Of a stretch of 64,000 nt of DNA, positions 20,499 through 30,198 are shown piece after piece. The DNA is from Euclidia mi. Taxonomy: Eukaryota; Arthropoda; Insecta; Lepidoptera; Erebidae. The translations under genes and the position numbers were made by a program. Under the pieces are notes generated by a model, which did not search any database, was not told the DNA's origin, and saw nothing but the letters and a program-made list of their open reading frames with translations. The stretch is from the NCBI GenBank assembly GCA_944739405.2, contig OX123182.2:105193279-105257278 (forward strand). The letters are read 5' to 3'. How positions within the stretch are numbered: the first letter of the stretch is position 1; each line of letters opens with the position of its first letter.

Positions 20499-22589
20499 AT
20501 GGCTCTTTTAAAAACAAATCATTCGTCAAACAACGATATCAAAATCCTTACACTAAACATTAGAAGCATAACTAAAAAAATTTCTGAATTCGAAATACTT
20601 CTTGCTAGACTAGACATAGCATGCGATGTTTACATTCTCACGGAAACCTGGAACTCGAAAGCTCCATATATTACTCCACTAAACGAATATCACACTCACT
20701 ATACCAAAATTAATCATAATCAAAATGATGGTGTCGTAGCGTACAACAAAAAAAAAGAATTACAATGCACGGTACAAGAAATAGAACTAAATGACGCTTC
20801 CTGTCTACTCATCGAGGTGAGTAAGAATACTATAATACTAGGCATCTATAGATCACCTTCACACAAAACATTGATCGCTTTCTAGACTCTCTAGACAAAC
20901 TACTAGCTACCTGGAAAAATTGCTGTAATATACTAATATTGGGTGATTTAAACATTGATATTAAGCCGAGTAATGAAGATCATAACTCGACAAACTATTT
21001 GAACCTCTTAGCAAGTCACGGTCTTCTACCAGGTCATTTATTCCCAAGGAGAGACAAAAATTGCATTGATCATTCAATAATCAAAGCTACTTATCCAACT
21101 ATTACAATGGTCCTACAGGCTTCACTAACAGATCATTTCCCGGTAATTACTTGCCTGAAAGTTAAAACTCAACTAAAAATATGAAAAAATCTCTTTACAA
21201 AGAATTAACTATGATAAGATTGTTTTGGAACTTAAAAACATTAACTTTAATGATATTTGCCAAGCTCGAGATGTAAACTGGGCTTCCGAGCAATTAGTAA
21301 ATATTCTAAACAGCTTAATTTAAAAAAAATCGTTCAGAATTATGATTCCCAGAAGACTACGCTGTATAAAACAATGGATTACACCTGGTCTAATTCGCTG
21401 CATAAAAAATCGTGATCGCATGCACCTCAAATGTAAAAAAGAACCTACAAACCTAATACATCAGATTACGTATAATAGATATAAAAAATATTGTAACAAC
21501 ATATTAAAACGTTTAAAAACCGGCCAAGTGCGTGTCGGGCCACGCGCAATGTAGGGTTCCGTAGTAGGTTCCGTAGGCAACTGCCCATCATGGCCATTAT
21601 TGATAATAACTTCTTTTTCACTTGGGACTAAAAACGGGCATCTTTAAGATAAAGCCAGCGCTCCCAATGTAAACTCACAGAAATAGGTATTTATAAGTTA
21701 ACCGACGATTACTCGTAAAGTAGTAATGTCTACTTAGCTGTGATAGTTTTCCTTTTAAATTCGTTATATGTACTACATTTGTGATTTTTTTCACCTCTTC
21801 CAAATTAATAGTTTAGCCGGCAGACACTGGAATCTAATAATTTTTTTCACTTTAAACCTTGATATTTGACTAACCAATCACTTGATCGAAAAATGATTTG
21901 AGCAAACTAATAATATTTTTTTAAATCCTATCCAATGATACCCCATACAATGGGGTACTCAACCAAAAAAAAATTCAGCCCCACTATATATTTAGGGGAG
22001 ATACCCTTAAAAAAATATTTTCCTAAATTTTATTGTACAGTTTTGTTGCAATATCGTATATCTATATTCATGTTAAATATCAGCTTTCTAGCACCTGGCG
22101 TCTTTGAGCTAGGCTGCGGACGGACAGACGGACGGACATGACGAAACTATAAGGGTTCCTTCTGGTCTACGGAACCCTAAAAAGGAATTTTGAAAAAACT
22201 CAACTCAACAAATATGCGAAAGATCCGAAACAGAAGTGGAAAATCATAGACTCTGTAACAAACAGAACTAAACACCGATCGCATGCGCAGGATCTACTCA
22301 AAATTGAAAGTTCACCGAAACTGGCCCTAAATAAAGTAAATAACTACTTTGTAAATGTTGCAGAAGAACTTGCTAATAATATTTTATTAGCAAACTCTTA
22401 AATAAATAACACTAGCAGCAATGAACCAAATAACACTCCATTAAAGTCTATGGCTTTGTTAGGAACAACAGAAGACGAAGTCGAATCCACACTCATGAAC
22501 CTAAAACAGGAGAGTGCTGTCGGGTGGGACGGAATCTCAACCAAGCTTATTAAGTTGGCAAAGCAAGCTATTGTTCCTCCACTGACTTG
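20499..22589 (+). pseudogene. LINE D ORF2, first part: endonuclease and start of RT
   Basis: Begins near ATG 20499. Endonuclease motifs: LTLNIRSITKKISEFE, YILTETWNS, IILGIYRSP, then after a frame change near 20884 ILGDLNIDI and LTDHFPVI. The linker and start of the RT (VGWDGISTKLIK, near 22520) follow, with the 21514-22183 element inserted between and a stop near 22401. It ends at the provirus junction. Overall order matches other CR1/Jockey ORF2 proteins. Confidence 0.82.
21514..22183. mobile_element. 0.67-kb MITE-like repeat inside LINE D ORF2
   Basis: The left end carries AAAACCGGCCAAGTGCGTGT, then TAGGGTTCCGTAG at 21552. The right end carries GACGGACGGACATGACGAAA and CTACGGAACCCTA at 22168. 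The TAGGGTTCCGTAG motifs are inverted relative to each other. The LINE coding sequence reads through on both sides (NNILKRLK ... FEKTQLNKYAKD). No transposase is encoded. I recall this as a frequent repeat in moth genomes but cannot name its superfamily. Confidence 0.65.
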
Positions 22590-22681
22590 TGTAAGGCCCC
22601 AGCCCAATTATGGTCAATTGAAATGCTGTATCTTACTATCGTGTTCGAGGTCGATGCGAGGGAGCGGAATATGAACAAAGT
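22590..22681. repeat. Extra 92-bp partial LTR beside the left LTR
   Basis: Repeats the first 92 bp of the adjoining LTR (22682-22773) with two interior differences plus a mismatch at the junction (CAAAGT versus CAACGT). It starts immediately after the CTTG target copy, so it was part of the element at integration or arose by tandem duplication within the LTR. Confidence 0.9.
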
Positions 22682-22894
22682 TGTAAGGTCCCAGCCCAAT
22701 TATGGTCAATTGAAATGCTGTATCTTACTATCGTGTTCGAGGTTGATGCGAGGGAGCGGAATATGAACAACGTTATTTCGAAACAAAGGTTTATTTGCGA
22801 CTAAAGAAATATTTCGATCGCAGGCGCAGCTGCGCGTAGGCACACACACCAAAACATTATGTCTACTCGACAATAACACACATGTGTCCCTACA
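22682..22894 (-). repeat. 3' LTR of the gypsy-like provirus
   Basis: 213 bp, paired with 41652-41864. I count four differences between them, near 22776, 22831, 22852 and 22890. Confidence 0.92.
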
Positions 22895-22896
22895 GT

Positions 22897-22908
22897 AGCC
22901 CCCCTCTT
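22897..22908 (-). other. Polypurine tract of the gypsy-like provirus
   Basis: On the minus strand AAGAGGGGGGCTAC directly precedes the 3' LTR, the expected primer site for plus-strand DNA synthesis. Confidence 0.75.
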
Positions 22909-23470
22909 ATAAGAAGAAGCTACTTTACAAATCATCACACAAAAATAAAAACCTGTGTATTTTCTATCGAACTGCAGAAGTTTCATACATTTCGGTACAT
23001 CATTACAATAATTATAACAAGGCCAGCAATGTGGCTCGACTCGCTTTAATGCTGACTCGACAGTAAGATCGTACCGACGGCGCTTGTTTACATTAAGTGT
23101 ATAAATTATAAGTAAGTTTTATAATTATGGCTATTAGTTTCAGAGTATGGACATGATACTTATATGCTACTTATTTCTACACCGTTCATACCTGTTACTA
23201 ATGGTGGTTGCCATGACGACCCGCTCTGCTATATTTAAGTATCGCCCCTTGGGACCCGTCAGCGTCCGTCATGACAACGCCTGAAAATCCTTCCATTCAT
23301 CACTACTCGCCGTACTTCATTCTTACAGACTTTAGACATTGCATCATTTAACTACAAAAATACAAAGTCGGTATATCGTTTACGATTACATTTACCCCTC
23401 TGAAATACACAAAAAAAAGAAATAAACATTTAATATAAACACAATGTTCACTTTACACTTTATTACAAAT
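22909..23470. other. Non-coding 3' region of the gypsy-like provirus
   Basis: No coding frame recognised. A TATATTTAAG box at about 23231 on the plus strand, followed by GC-richer sequence, is the only promoter-like motif. Without other support I do not call a promoter. Confidence 0.4.
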
Positions 23471-24070
23471 TCACTGTACGTTTACATGTCCAGATAACGT
23501 AAATTTTACAATATGTTTCTTACTGATACACGTCTGCATTATGCGACGTAGCTGCAGGTTGCACGGTGTGCACTTTGACCACCGGCGGTGACCACCCGGC
23601 CACGGCGGCTTCCTTACGGAACCAATCTCGCACCGCTTCTTGCATTGGTTTCGCAACAGAAACAGGCACACAAGTCCTAACAATATAGCGAATACCATTA
23701 TAATTTTTTTTTTATAGACTCACGCCTGTATCCCCGAAGGGGTAGGCAGAGGTGTGATATAACACCCACATTTCGCCATGAATTTTTAGGTCCCACGTAA
23801 TAGGGGGCGAGCCTATTGCCGTACCGGGCACATTACCAGACTCCGAGCCGCTACTGAGAATTTCCTAATGGAAAAACCCAATAACACTTTGCCCGACCCG
23901 GGAATCGAACCCGAGACCTCCCAATCCCACGTGCACATTTATGCCGCGAGACCAACGAGGCAGTCTATAATAATTTCCAACCCATTTAATCTTTGGCCAA
24001 TTACTTCATTAAACACACTTTGTGTAATTGCAACATTGTTATGTTCGGGTTTACTTTGGCTATAACCCAT
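23471..24070 (-). pseudogene. Small myristoylation-motif membrane protein frame, split by a SINE
   Basis: On the minus strand an ATG at 24070 opens MGYSQSKPEHNNVAITQ, a frame of 35 codons up to the SINE at 23965. On the other side, at 23698, the frame continues in register as MVFAILLGLVCLFLLRNQ then CKKR, and stops at TGA 23471. Without the SINE (23705-23965) and one TATAAT copy it would be about 110 codons. MGxxxS is the N-myristoylation consensus. The hydrophobic run of about 16 residues with a basic flank fits one membrane helix, and the C-terminal part is basic with several cysteines. It sits downstream of pol on the same strand, where some insect retroelements carry an extra gene. It is not a recognisable envelope glycoprotein. 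Function unknown. Confidence 0.6.
23705..23965 (-). mobile_element. tRNA-derived SINE with RTE-type tail
   Basis: On the minus strand the head starts TGCCTCGTTGGTCTCGCGG and carries GGGTTCGATTCCCGGG, a good pol III box B. The body ends in CTCTGCCTACCCCTTCGGGG then ATACAGGCGTGAGTC and an A-rich tail. TATAAT copies at 23699-23704 and 23966-23971 are the target duplication. The tail matches the RTE-like LINE end at 16786. This insertion splits the small membrane-protein frame. Confidence 0.85.
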
Positions 24071-24484
24071 CTTAGACACGTGAATACACAATAAAATATT
24101 TACTGTTAGCAAGCAAAGTCTGGCTACAGAATGAATAAAACATACAGTAAAATAATTAACATAAAACTCATGTAAAAATTGATGTGTCAGTATTTGATTC
24201 ACTAAAGTGAAACATTGCTATATTTTTTCAAATTCAAATTCAAATTCAAATGCATTTATTTTGCTAAAACATGGTACTTAGTGAGTTTTTACAATAGTTT
24301 ATAATTAGAATCACATGTTTTGCTGGTAAGGCAGCATGCAAAAAGGGAAAATAACACGTAATATAAAATTATGAAATTTAAACAAGATACTAATATAAGA
24401 AAATCGAATTAAGTACACAATGTCAAAGTACACAATGTCAAATTATAAAATGTCATCATAGTGAACATCATGAACAAATCGGAC

Positions 24485-27352
24485 TTAAAAATGTTTCTCA
24501 TTAAGGTACTCAGTAATAGAATAGTACGCCTTTTGAATTAAGTACTGTTTAAGGGCAATTTTAAACTGTCCAAGCAATGCAATTTCCTGTATATATTTGG
24601 GCAACTTATTATACACCTTTGGAGCCATTGTAAATATACTTCTACTATAAAAAACCGTTCGTGATACTGGTATACGCAATTTTTGGGGATTACGCGCGTT
24701 ATTGCAGCTCTCAAATAGATTCAAATGATTTCTTAGAAATACTGCACATTCATAGATATATAAACACGGTAATGTGAGAATGTTCAATGTTCTAAAGTAA
24801 TGCTTGCAACTATCAGTTTGCTGTAAATTGCATATAGAGCGTATACATTTTTTCTGTGCTTTAAAAACATCTTGGTTACCATAAGAGTTGCCCCAGAAGA
24901 TTAAGCCATATCGAAGCGCAGACTCGACAAACCCATGATAGGCAGTTAGTACTACACTTCTGTTGACTACCTTACGTAACATGTATAGTGTATATGAATA
25001 CCGATTTAGCTTTTTACAAACCTTTTCAATTTGATATCGCCATGTCAAGTTTTTATCTAAATGTAAACCTAAAAATATTGTTTGGTCAGCTTGCTTAATT
25101 ATTTTGTCGTCATAATGAATATTAATGTCAGTGTTTTTCTTATTTTGTCTAGTGGAAAATGTCATAATATTAGTTTTGTCAAAATTTATAATTAAATTAT
25201 TAGAATTTAGCCAGTCTATGATATTATATAAAGAGTTATTGATTTCATTTTCATAGCATTTGATGTCCATACTTTTATAAATTACTGTACTATCATCGGC
25301 AAATAAAATCATAGGATGATTAGTTGATTCTGGCAGGTCATTTATATATATAAGGAAAAGCAACGGTCCTAGCACGCTGCCTTGTGGTACCCCATAATGA
25401 GTCTCTCTTAGCATTGATGAATATGTCTTTTCGATTTTAGTTACGGTGCAAATTCGATTTATTTGGGTAAATTGATGCCTCTTTGTAAGATAAGATTTTA
25501 AAAGGCTTAATGAGTTACCTCGGATGCCGTATTTCTCTAATTTGTGTAACATAATCTTATGGTCTACATAATCGAATGCTTTTGACATATCCATGTATAA
25601 AGCATTTACTTGTACCTTTTTGTCAACACTATTCATTATATGGCCGAGAAACTCGTATATTGCCAAGTTAATGGATTTATTTTTACGAAACCCTTTTTGC
25701 GCGTCGGTAAAGATTTTGTTATCTTCAAAATATGAACTCAGACTGTTACCAATTACTTTCTCGAAAATTTTCGAAAATATTGGTAAGAGGGCTACCGGTC
25801 TGTAGAAATTGAGATCTTCTCTGTCTTTCTTTTTAAATAAAGGTCTTATAATAGAAATTTTCAATTGATCAGGAAATATACCATCTTCCATACATAAATT
25901 AAATATATGACTCAATATCGAAGAAATACCACTAGCTACATATTTTAAAACTCGCGTGTTGATGTCATCGTACCCAGTGCTATTAGTTGATTTTAATGAT
26001 CTAATTATATTATAGATATCAACAGCACTTGTAGGTTTCAAGAATAGTGAACCACACTGTGCATTTTTCAATGGGTGTGTATATGCATAATTAATCCCTT
26101 TACTGGTCAGATTAATTTGGTCAATAAAGTGATTATTGAATGTATCAGCTATTTCCTGCGGGTCACTAATAATACCATTATGTGTTTTTATTTTATTTAT
26201 ATATTGTTTGTAGAATATGCTTCTATTATTTATTATTTTCCAGCTAGCTTTACATTTGTTCGAAGCATTATTAATGTGATAGCTATTCTGTGCCTTTTGT
26301 GTTAGTTTAATTATTTTTGCCAGACGTTTTGAGTATAATTTAAACAATCTTTTATTTTCTGCTGTCGGTGTCTGTCTATGTTGCCACAATAATTTTCTTT
26401 TTTGTTTACAACATGTTCTTATACCTTTAGTAATCCACTTTTGTTTTTTATTAGTATATATTCTTTTCCTTTCCATTGGGAAGCAGAGATCGTAAAATAG
26501 CTTAAAATTATCGTAGAAAACATCAAATGCATCACTAGCCAACTTTGCTTCATACACATCAGTAAAATGTAAACTATTTATGCAATTATTAAATGTTTCC
26601 ATATTTTCCTGACAGTAATTACGTTTGAATATGTAGTAATAATTAATTTTAGAAGATACCTTTACAGGACATTTCAGAAGTTGAGCACTATGATCAGAGA
26701 GTGCTAGTTCTACGATTTCATGACTACATTCTTTGATATTGTGAATGATATTGTCAATACATGATCCACTGACCATTCGAGTAGGTTTATTAAATTCAAA
26801 TTTTAAATTATGACCAAACACCAACTCTTTAAACCTAGAAGTGAGATTGTTATTTTTAAATATGTTAATGTTATAGTCGCCGCATATGATGATCTTAAAT
26901 TTATTTGTGAAACAAATTTCATTTAGCATTGCCTCTAAATTAACAAAAAACTTTTCTACCGATATTTTATCATTTTTAGGCGGTCTGTACAAGCACACGA
27001 TAACAATCTTGTATACTGTAAGTTCAATTGCACAGCATTCAAAAACATTAACTAGACAATACTTTTTTATTTCATTTTTAGTTTTATACGAATGTTGAGA
27101 CCTTACCAATATACAGGAACCACCATGTCTATTCTCCCTAGTATACCAAGCTGCTAATATATAGTCTGGAATATTTACTTGTGAGGTGTCTGTTTCAGTC
27201 ATGTTGTGTTCTGTGACGCAAATGACATCCATAAGTTTATCAACTAATTTCAGTTCTTCTAAATTTACAGAAAGTAAGTCCGATTTATTTATGAGTCCGT
27301 TAATATTTTGATGGATTACATATATATAGTTATTCACGAAATAAATTATCAT
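24485..27352 (-). CDS. LINE C ORF2: endonuclease-reverse transcriptase, 955 aa
   Basis: Uninterrupted frame. The N-terminal APE-type endonuclease has HQNINGLINK, ICVTEHN, IVCLYRPP, IIICGDYNI (near residue 155) and LALSDHSAQ. The RT follows with STGYDDINTRVLK, FYRPVALLPIFSKIFEKV, LYMDMSKAFDYVDHK, GVPQGSVLGPLLFLIYINDL and ILFADDSTVIYKS near residue 682; the catalytic FADD is intact. A C-terminal block FTMAPKVYNKLPKYIQEI ends the protein. There is no RNase H. It nicks DNA and primes reverse transcription at the target. The ATG at 27352 overlaps the end of ORF1 by about 23 nt in another frame, suggesting coupled translation. Length is normal for CR1. Confidence 0.93.
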   Translation of the reverse strand: MIIYFVNNYIYVIHQNINGLINKSDLLSVNLEELKLVDKLMDVICVTEHNMTETDTSQVNIPDYILAAWYTRENRHGGSCILVRSQHSYKTKNEIKKYCLVNVFECCAIELTVYKIVIVCLYRPPKNDKISVEKFFVNLEAMLNEICFTNKFKIIICGDYNINIFKNNNLTSRFKELVFGHNLKFEFNKPTRMVSGSCIDNIIHNIKECSHEIVELALSDHSAQLLKCPVKVSSKINYYYIFKRNYCQENMETFNNCINSLHFTDVYEAKLASDAFDVFYDNFKLFYDLCFPMERKRIYTNKKQKWITKGIRTCCKQKRKLLWQHRQTPTAENKRLFKLYSKRLAKIIKLTQKAQNSYHINNASNKCKASWKIINNRSIFYKQYINKIKTHNGIISDPQEIADTFNNHFIDQINLTSKGINYAYTHPLKNAQCGSLFLKPTSAVDIYNIIRSLKSTNSTGYDDINTRVLKYVASGISSILSHIFNLCMEDGIFPDQLKISIIRPLFKKKDREDLNFYRPVALLPIFSKIFEKVIGNSLSSYFEDNKIFTDAQKGFRKNKSINLAIYEFLGHIMNSVDKKVQVNALYMDMSKAFDYVDHKIMLHKLEKYGIRGNSLSLLKSYLTKRHQFTQINRICTVTKIEKTYSSMLRETHYGVPQGSVLGPLLFLIYINDLPESTNHPMILFADDSTVIYKSMDIKCYENEINNSLYNIIDWLNSNNLIINFDKTNIMTFSTRQNKKNTDINIHYDDKIIKQADQTIFLGLHLDKNLTWRYQIEKVCKKLNRYSYTLYMLRKVVNRSVVLTAYHGFVESALRYGLIFWGNSYGNQDVFKAQKKCIRSICNLQQTDSCKHYFRTLNILTLPCLYIYECAVFLRNHLNLFESCNNARNPQKLRIPVSRTVFYSRSIFTMAPKVYNKLPKYIQEIALLGQFKIALKQYLIQKAYYSITEYLNEKHF

Positions 27353-28530
27353 TTTTATTTATCTCCTTGTCACAAATAGGTGTCTGAACATTAGGGGTCA
27401 CAGAACTAAGAAAATCATCATTGAATGTTTGGGTGCTTGTATGAATCATTTTTGGCTTTTCATCATTGAATAACTTCAAGGAATATTCTTTGTATTTTAT
27501 TTTATAATCTATATGCAAAATTTCCTTAAGTAGATTTCGAGATAAATTTCTGACAAAATACTTTCCCCTGGGTATGAACTCTCTATAGTTCATATCTATG
27601 TAATTTGCATGTCTATATTGACTACATAAAAACTTCAACTCATAATTCAATTTCTTCTCATTGAGATACTTGTTACGTGGAATTTCACTTATTATTATGT
27701 TAGTCATATTCAAATCTTGAATCCAGGTATGTAGAAAATGTTGAAATTTATAAGGGTTACAGTCATTTGTTCCACCTAATACAATGACATAGTCTCTTTT
27801 GGTCAAAGAAAGAAGTTCTTCGTTAGGCTTGTCCAATATGTCATATATTTGTGCACCTGCTTTCCATTTACTGAAAATTGAATATTCGGACCCGATCAGA
27901 GATTGTAGGGCTTTTTGTAGGTTTCTGCCTTGTTGGTCTGCCAGAATTATGATTCTTCTTTGTTTGTTTCCAGTCCTATTATTGTGTTTTGTCTCATTTT
28001 TGTGACTAATCGCTTCATTTTGAACGTTCACTCTGTACTGGTCTGTGTCTTTGATTACGTCATGAATAGAGCAAGATGAGTCGACTGTGTTGTGTGTCTT
28101 ACGGTCTATTGTCGAATCATCTGTTAGCTGAAGGGGTATGGCTTTCTTCTCAGTATCAAAAATTTTTCTAGATTTTAATAATTTATTCTTTCGTGAGGAT
28201 AATGGTGTACCATTCGTTGGGTTAAGACCAACTTTTTTATATAAGTCAATAATTTTTGTGTATTTTTCTAGTTGTTGTTTCAAGTCAGTGTTCTCTGTGT
28301 TAAGGTTTTCTATTTCGTTATTTGCTATATCTAGTTCCTCTCGCAAACTTTGCTATTTCAATTTGTAATTCTTTTTCATGAGAAGGGCTACTGATAGATG
28401 TGTCGGGTAAACTTAACATTGTAGTATCGAATAGCGCAGTAGTTGTGTTTCTCACTGTGCTAATATCATCAAAAGAATTTGTTCGTCGTGGTTTTCTGCG
28501 TGTTATATTAGCTTCAGTGAAAATCTCCAT
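27330..28530 (-). pseudogene. LINE C ORF1: coiled coil plus esterase-like domain, one frame slip
   Basis: ATG at 28530 (MEIFTEANITRRKPRRTNS). A one-base slip near 28347-28352, within a TTT run, moves the reading into the frame that carries the coiled coil (NNEIENLNTENTDLKQQLEK) and then an SGNH-hydrolase-like domain: IIILADQQGRNLQKALQS (block I position) and YVIVLGGTNDC (block III, with N and D). The block I serine position is Q and the block V histidine position (YFVRNLSRNLL) appears to be S, so catalysis is doubtful. Esterase domains in CR1-like ORF1 are an established finding. It ends at 27330, overlapping the ORF2 start. Confidence 0.82.
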
Positions 28531-28654
28531 GTTTCTTTAGAAATAAAATATTTTAACCAACTAAAATCTTGAAATTATTTTAAATTTTAGTAATAATTTT
28601 ATAACGTTAGTGCAGTTTGTGTTTCGTAGAATTCATCAAATTCAAAAAGTTTCT

Positions 28655-28735
28655 CCTTGACTCGGAATCGAACTCGATCACTTTGGAGTAACACGATGTC
28701 TAACCACTCCGTGTGTACATCCGACTATACCGGCT
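28655..28735 (-). other. tRNA-like box B sequence
   Basis: The minus strand has CGGAGTGGTTAGACATCGTG ... GAGTTCGATTCCGAG. The second part fits a pol III box B and a short T-arm. No full cloverleaf can be drawn, so this is a tRNA relic or SINE head within the provirus 3' region, not a working tRNA gene. Confidence 0.35.
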
Positions 28736-29011
28736 GTTACATGTGGATGTTAATTTTTAGTTTAGGTTCCTTCATGTCCTTAGAATTGTCAATCAGACGA
28801 ACAGATATGAGTCCAATTTTCAGATTGTTTGTTGTGATGCAAATTGTGGGTGTCTGTATTTTTATTTTATAGTTTTGCACTGTTAGACACTTATTTTTCT
28901 CAAATAGATATGCTTTTGCACAAATAATTGTTTGTTTTATAAACACTGGCTAATTTTAACACTTCAATAAAACACTAATTGCGTTTTTGCAGGCTATTAA
29001 ATCAACATATT
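28736..29011. other. Provirus 3' region without recognised features
   Basis: AT-rich sequence between the tRNA-like relic and the BEL element. No supported gene. Confidence 0.45.
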
Positions 29012-29016
29012 ATTAC

Positions 29017-30168
29017 TGTTCGCGACAGACATTAAAACTATGACAGTGAATAGTGTATTCGAAACCGCGAGTGAAAATCGTTAAAATCAGTGTTATCTAA
29101 TCGTGCGGTACACCGGGTTCGGTTCCCGGACGTGTCAAAACGTTACAAAATAGCTAAAATAGTGTAAATGGTTAGATTGCTAATATACAACAACTATGTA
29201 ATACATGAACATTAGTCTTAAACTTGTGCTAACTGTAGGGACCTGAGATATCGAATCATAAATAGCGTTATCAGTAGTGACAGATAAGAGTTAATGCTTC
29301 ATAAAACAGCTGTTTGTTTACATATTCGTATTATAGTTTTATAAGTGTTTTTTAGCTTCATATAGACTTGAAATCATGTCTAGATACCTTTTTATTGCTA
29401 GTTATTACCTTATATAGTTAAAATAAGCATAATAACAAACATTCGTATGTTTATCATAAAATTTGTTTACTTACGATAGTATTTACTTAAGAAATTCTGT
29501 AAATTTTTTATGCTTCAAAGTTATCATGTCATATGTTCGAATTGAATAAAGATATTTTCATGGTGTTTGTTTTAATAGATGCCCCATATAGTTGCACACA
29601 ACGGCCTGCCAAAATTATATATATAAATTTAGTATACGATAGTTTTTCAATAGAAAATATAGTGGGCGGGCCCTTGTGTGGCAGCATTTTTTGGGAGTTT
29701 TTATGGAATAACTTAGTGACGCTAATAGTTAGGTTTAGGTATTGTATACCAATAGATAGAACTTAATGAGACCTATCTAACGATGTATAGAACATGTATG
29801 TATGCGTAATAGGATCGAAACATACGTAACATTTGTACTGTTTTGTAAATAAAAATAAACGAAAGATTCCCTGTGCACGTGTTCGGTGCGATGGTCGTCG
29901 ATAAGGTAAAGTTTCGAGGTACTTAAGCGACCATGTATTCGGCCAGTTGTTGCCGTCTCAACCACCATCTTGTAACCATCAAGCACCGCACACCTGAACA
30001 GCATCGCTCTCAACGTATGAAGATGTTTCATTTCTGAAGCCCTTACACATCGAAGCCATACAGTCCACACACATAGAAGAACACGCATCGTCGTAGGCAC
30101 ACGCCAGCAGCACACTACCAGCGCACTGTAGCGGACTAGCAAAGGTTCGATTCCTGGCATCCGTTACA
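29017..30168 (+). repeat. 5' LTR of the BEL/Pao element
   Basis: 1,152 bp. Contains CCGGGTTCGGTTCCCGG near 29117 and GGTTCGATTCC near 30144, both like pol III box B or T-arm sequences. Short open frames in it recur in the 3' LTR and are explained by the duplication. Confidence 0.95.
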
Positions 30169-30173
30169 TTTGT

Positions 30174-30190
30174 TGGTCGCTTCGAGCCGG
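30174..30190 (+). other. Candidate primer-binding site
   Basis: TGGTCGCTTCGAGCCGG begins 5 nt after the LTR. Its complement ends ACCA and resembles a tRNA 3' end; from memory the tRNA-Tyr acceptor and T-arm is close, with one extra base. The tRNA identity is uncertain. Confidence 0.5.
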
Positions 30191-30198
30191 ATTGAAGA

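Larger units (their letters stand above)
24232..28640 (-). mobile_element. LINE C: near full-length CR1-like LINE
   Basis: Minus-strand element inserted in the gypsy-like provirus. It has a 5' region near 28640-28531, ORF1 with esterase-like domain (28530-27330, one frame slip), ORF2 (27352-24485, fully open) and a 3' UTR with AATGTCA motifs ending in four (AAATTC) units at about 24233-24255 on the plus strand. A CAAATTCAA-type sequence near 28638 may be part of the target duplication. The slip in ORF1 is the only disabling change I see. Confidence 0.85.

Noticed and set aside
23225..23290. TATA-type promoter with downstream start
   Set aside because: A single TATATTTAAG box in AT-rich DNA without a supported downstream gene on that strand.
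23471..24070. Envelope gene making the provirus an errantivirus
   Set aside because: The frame is far too short, with no signal peptide, glycosylated ectodomain or cleavage site. The 1-4224 element also has no room for an envelope gene between pol and its LTR.
28655..28735. Working tRNA gene on the minus strand
   Set aside because: Only box B and one arm can be formed; no acceptor stem or D-arm.
29533..30160. Open frames on both strands inside the BEL LTR that recur at 36476-37103
   Set aside because: They are identical because the LTRs are duplicates. No domain, signal or codon pattern supports a gene.
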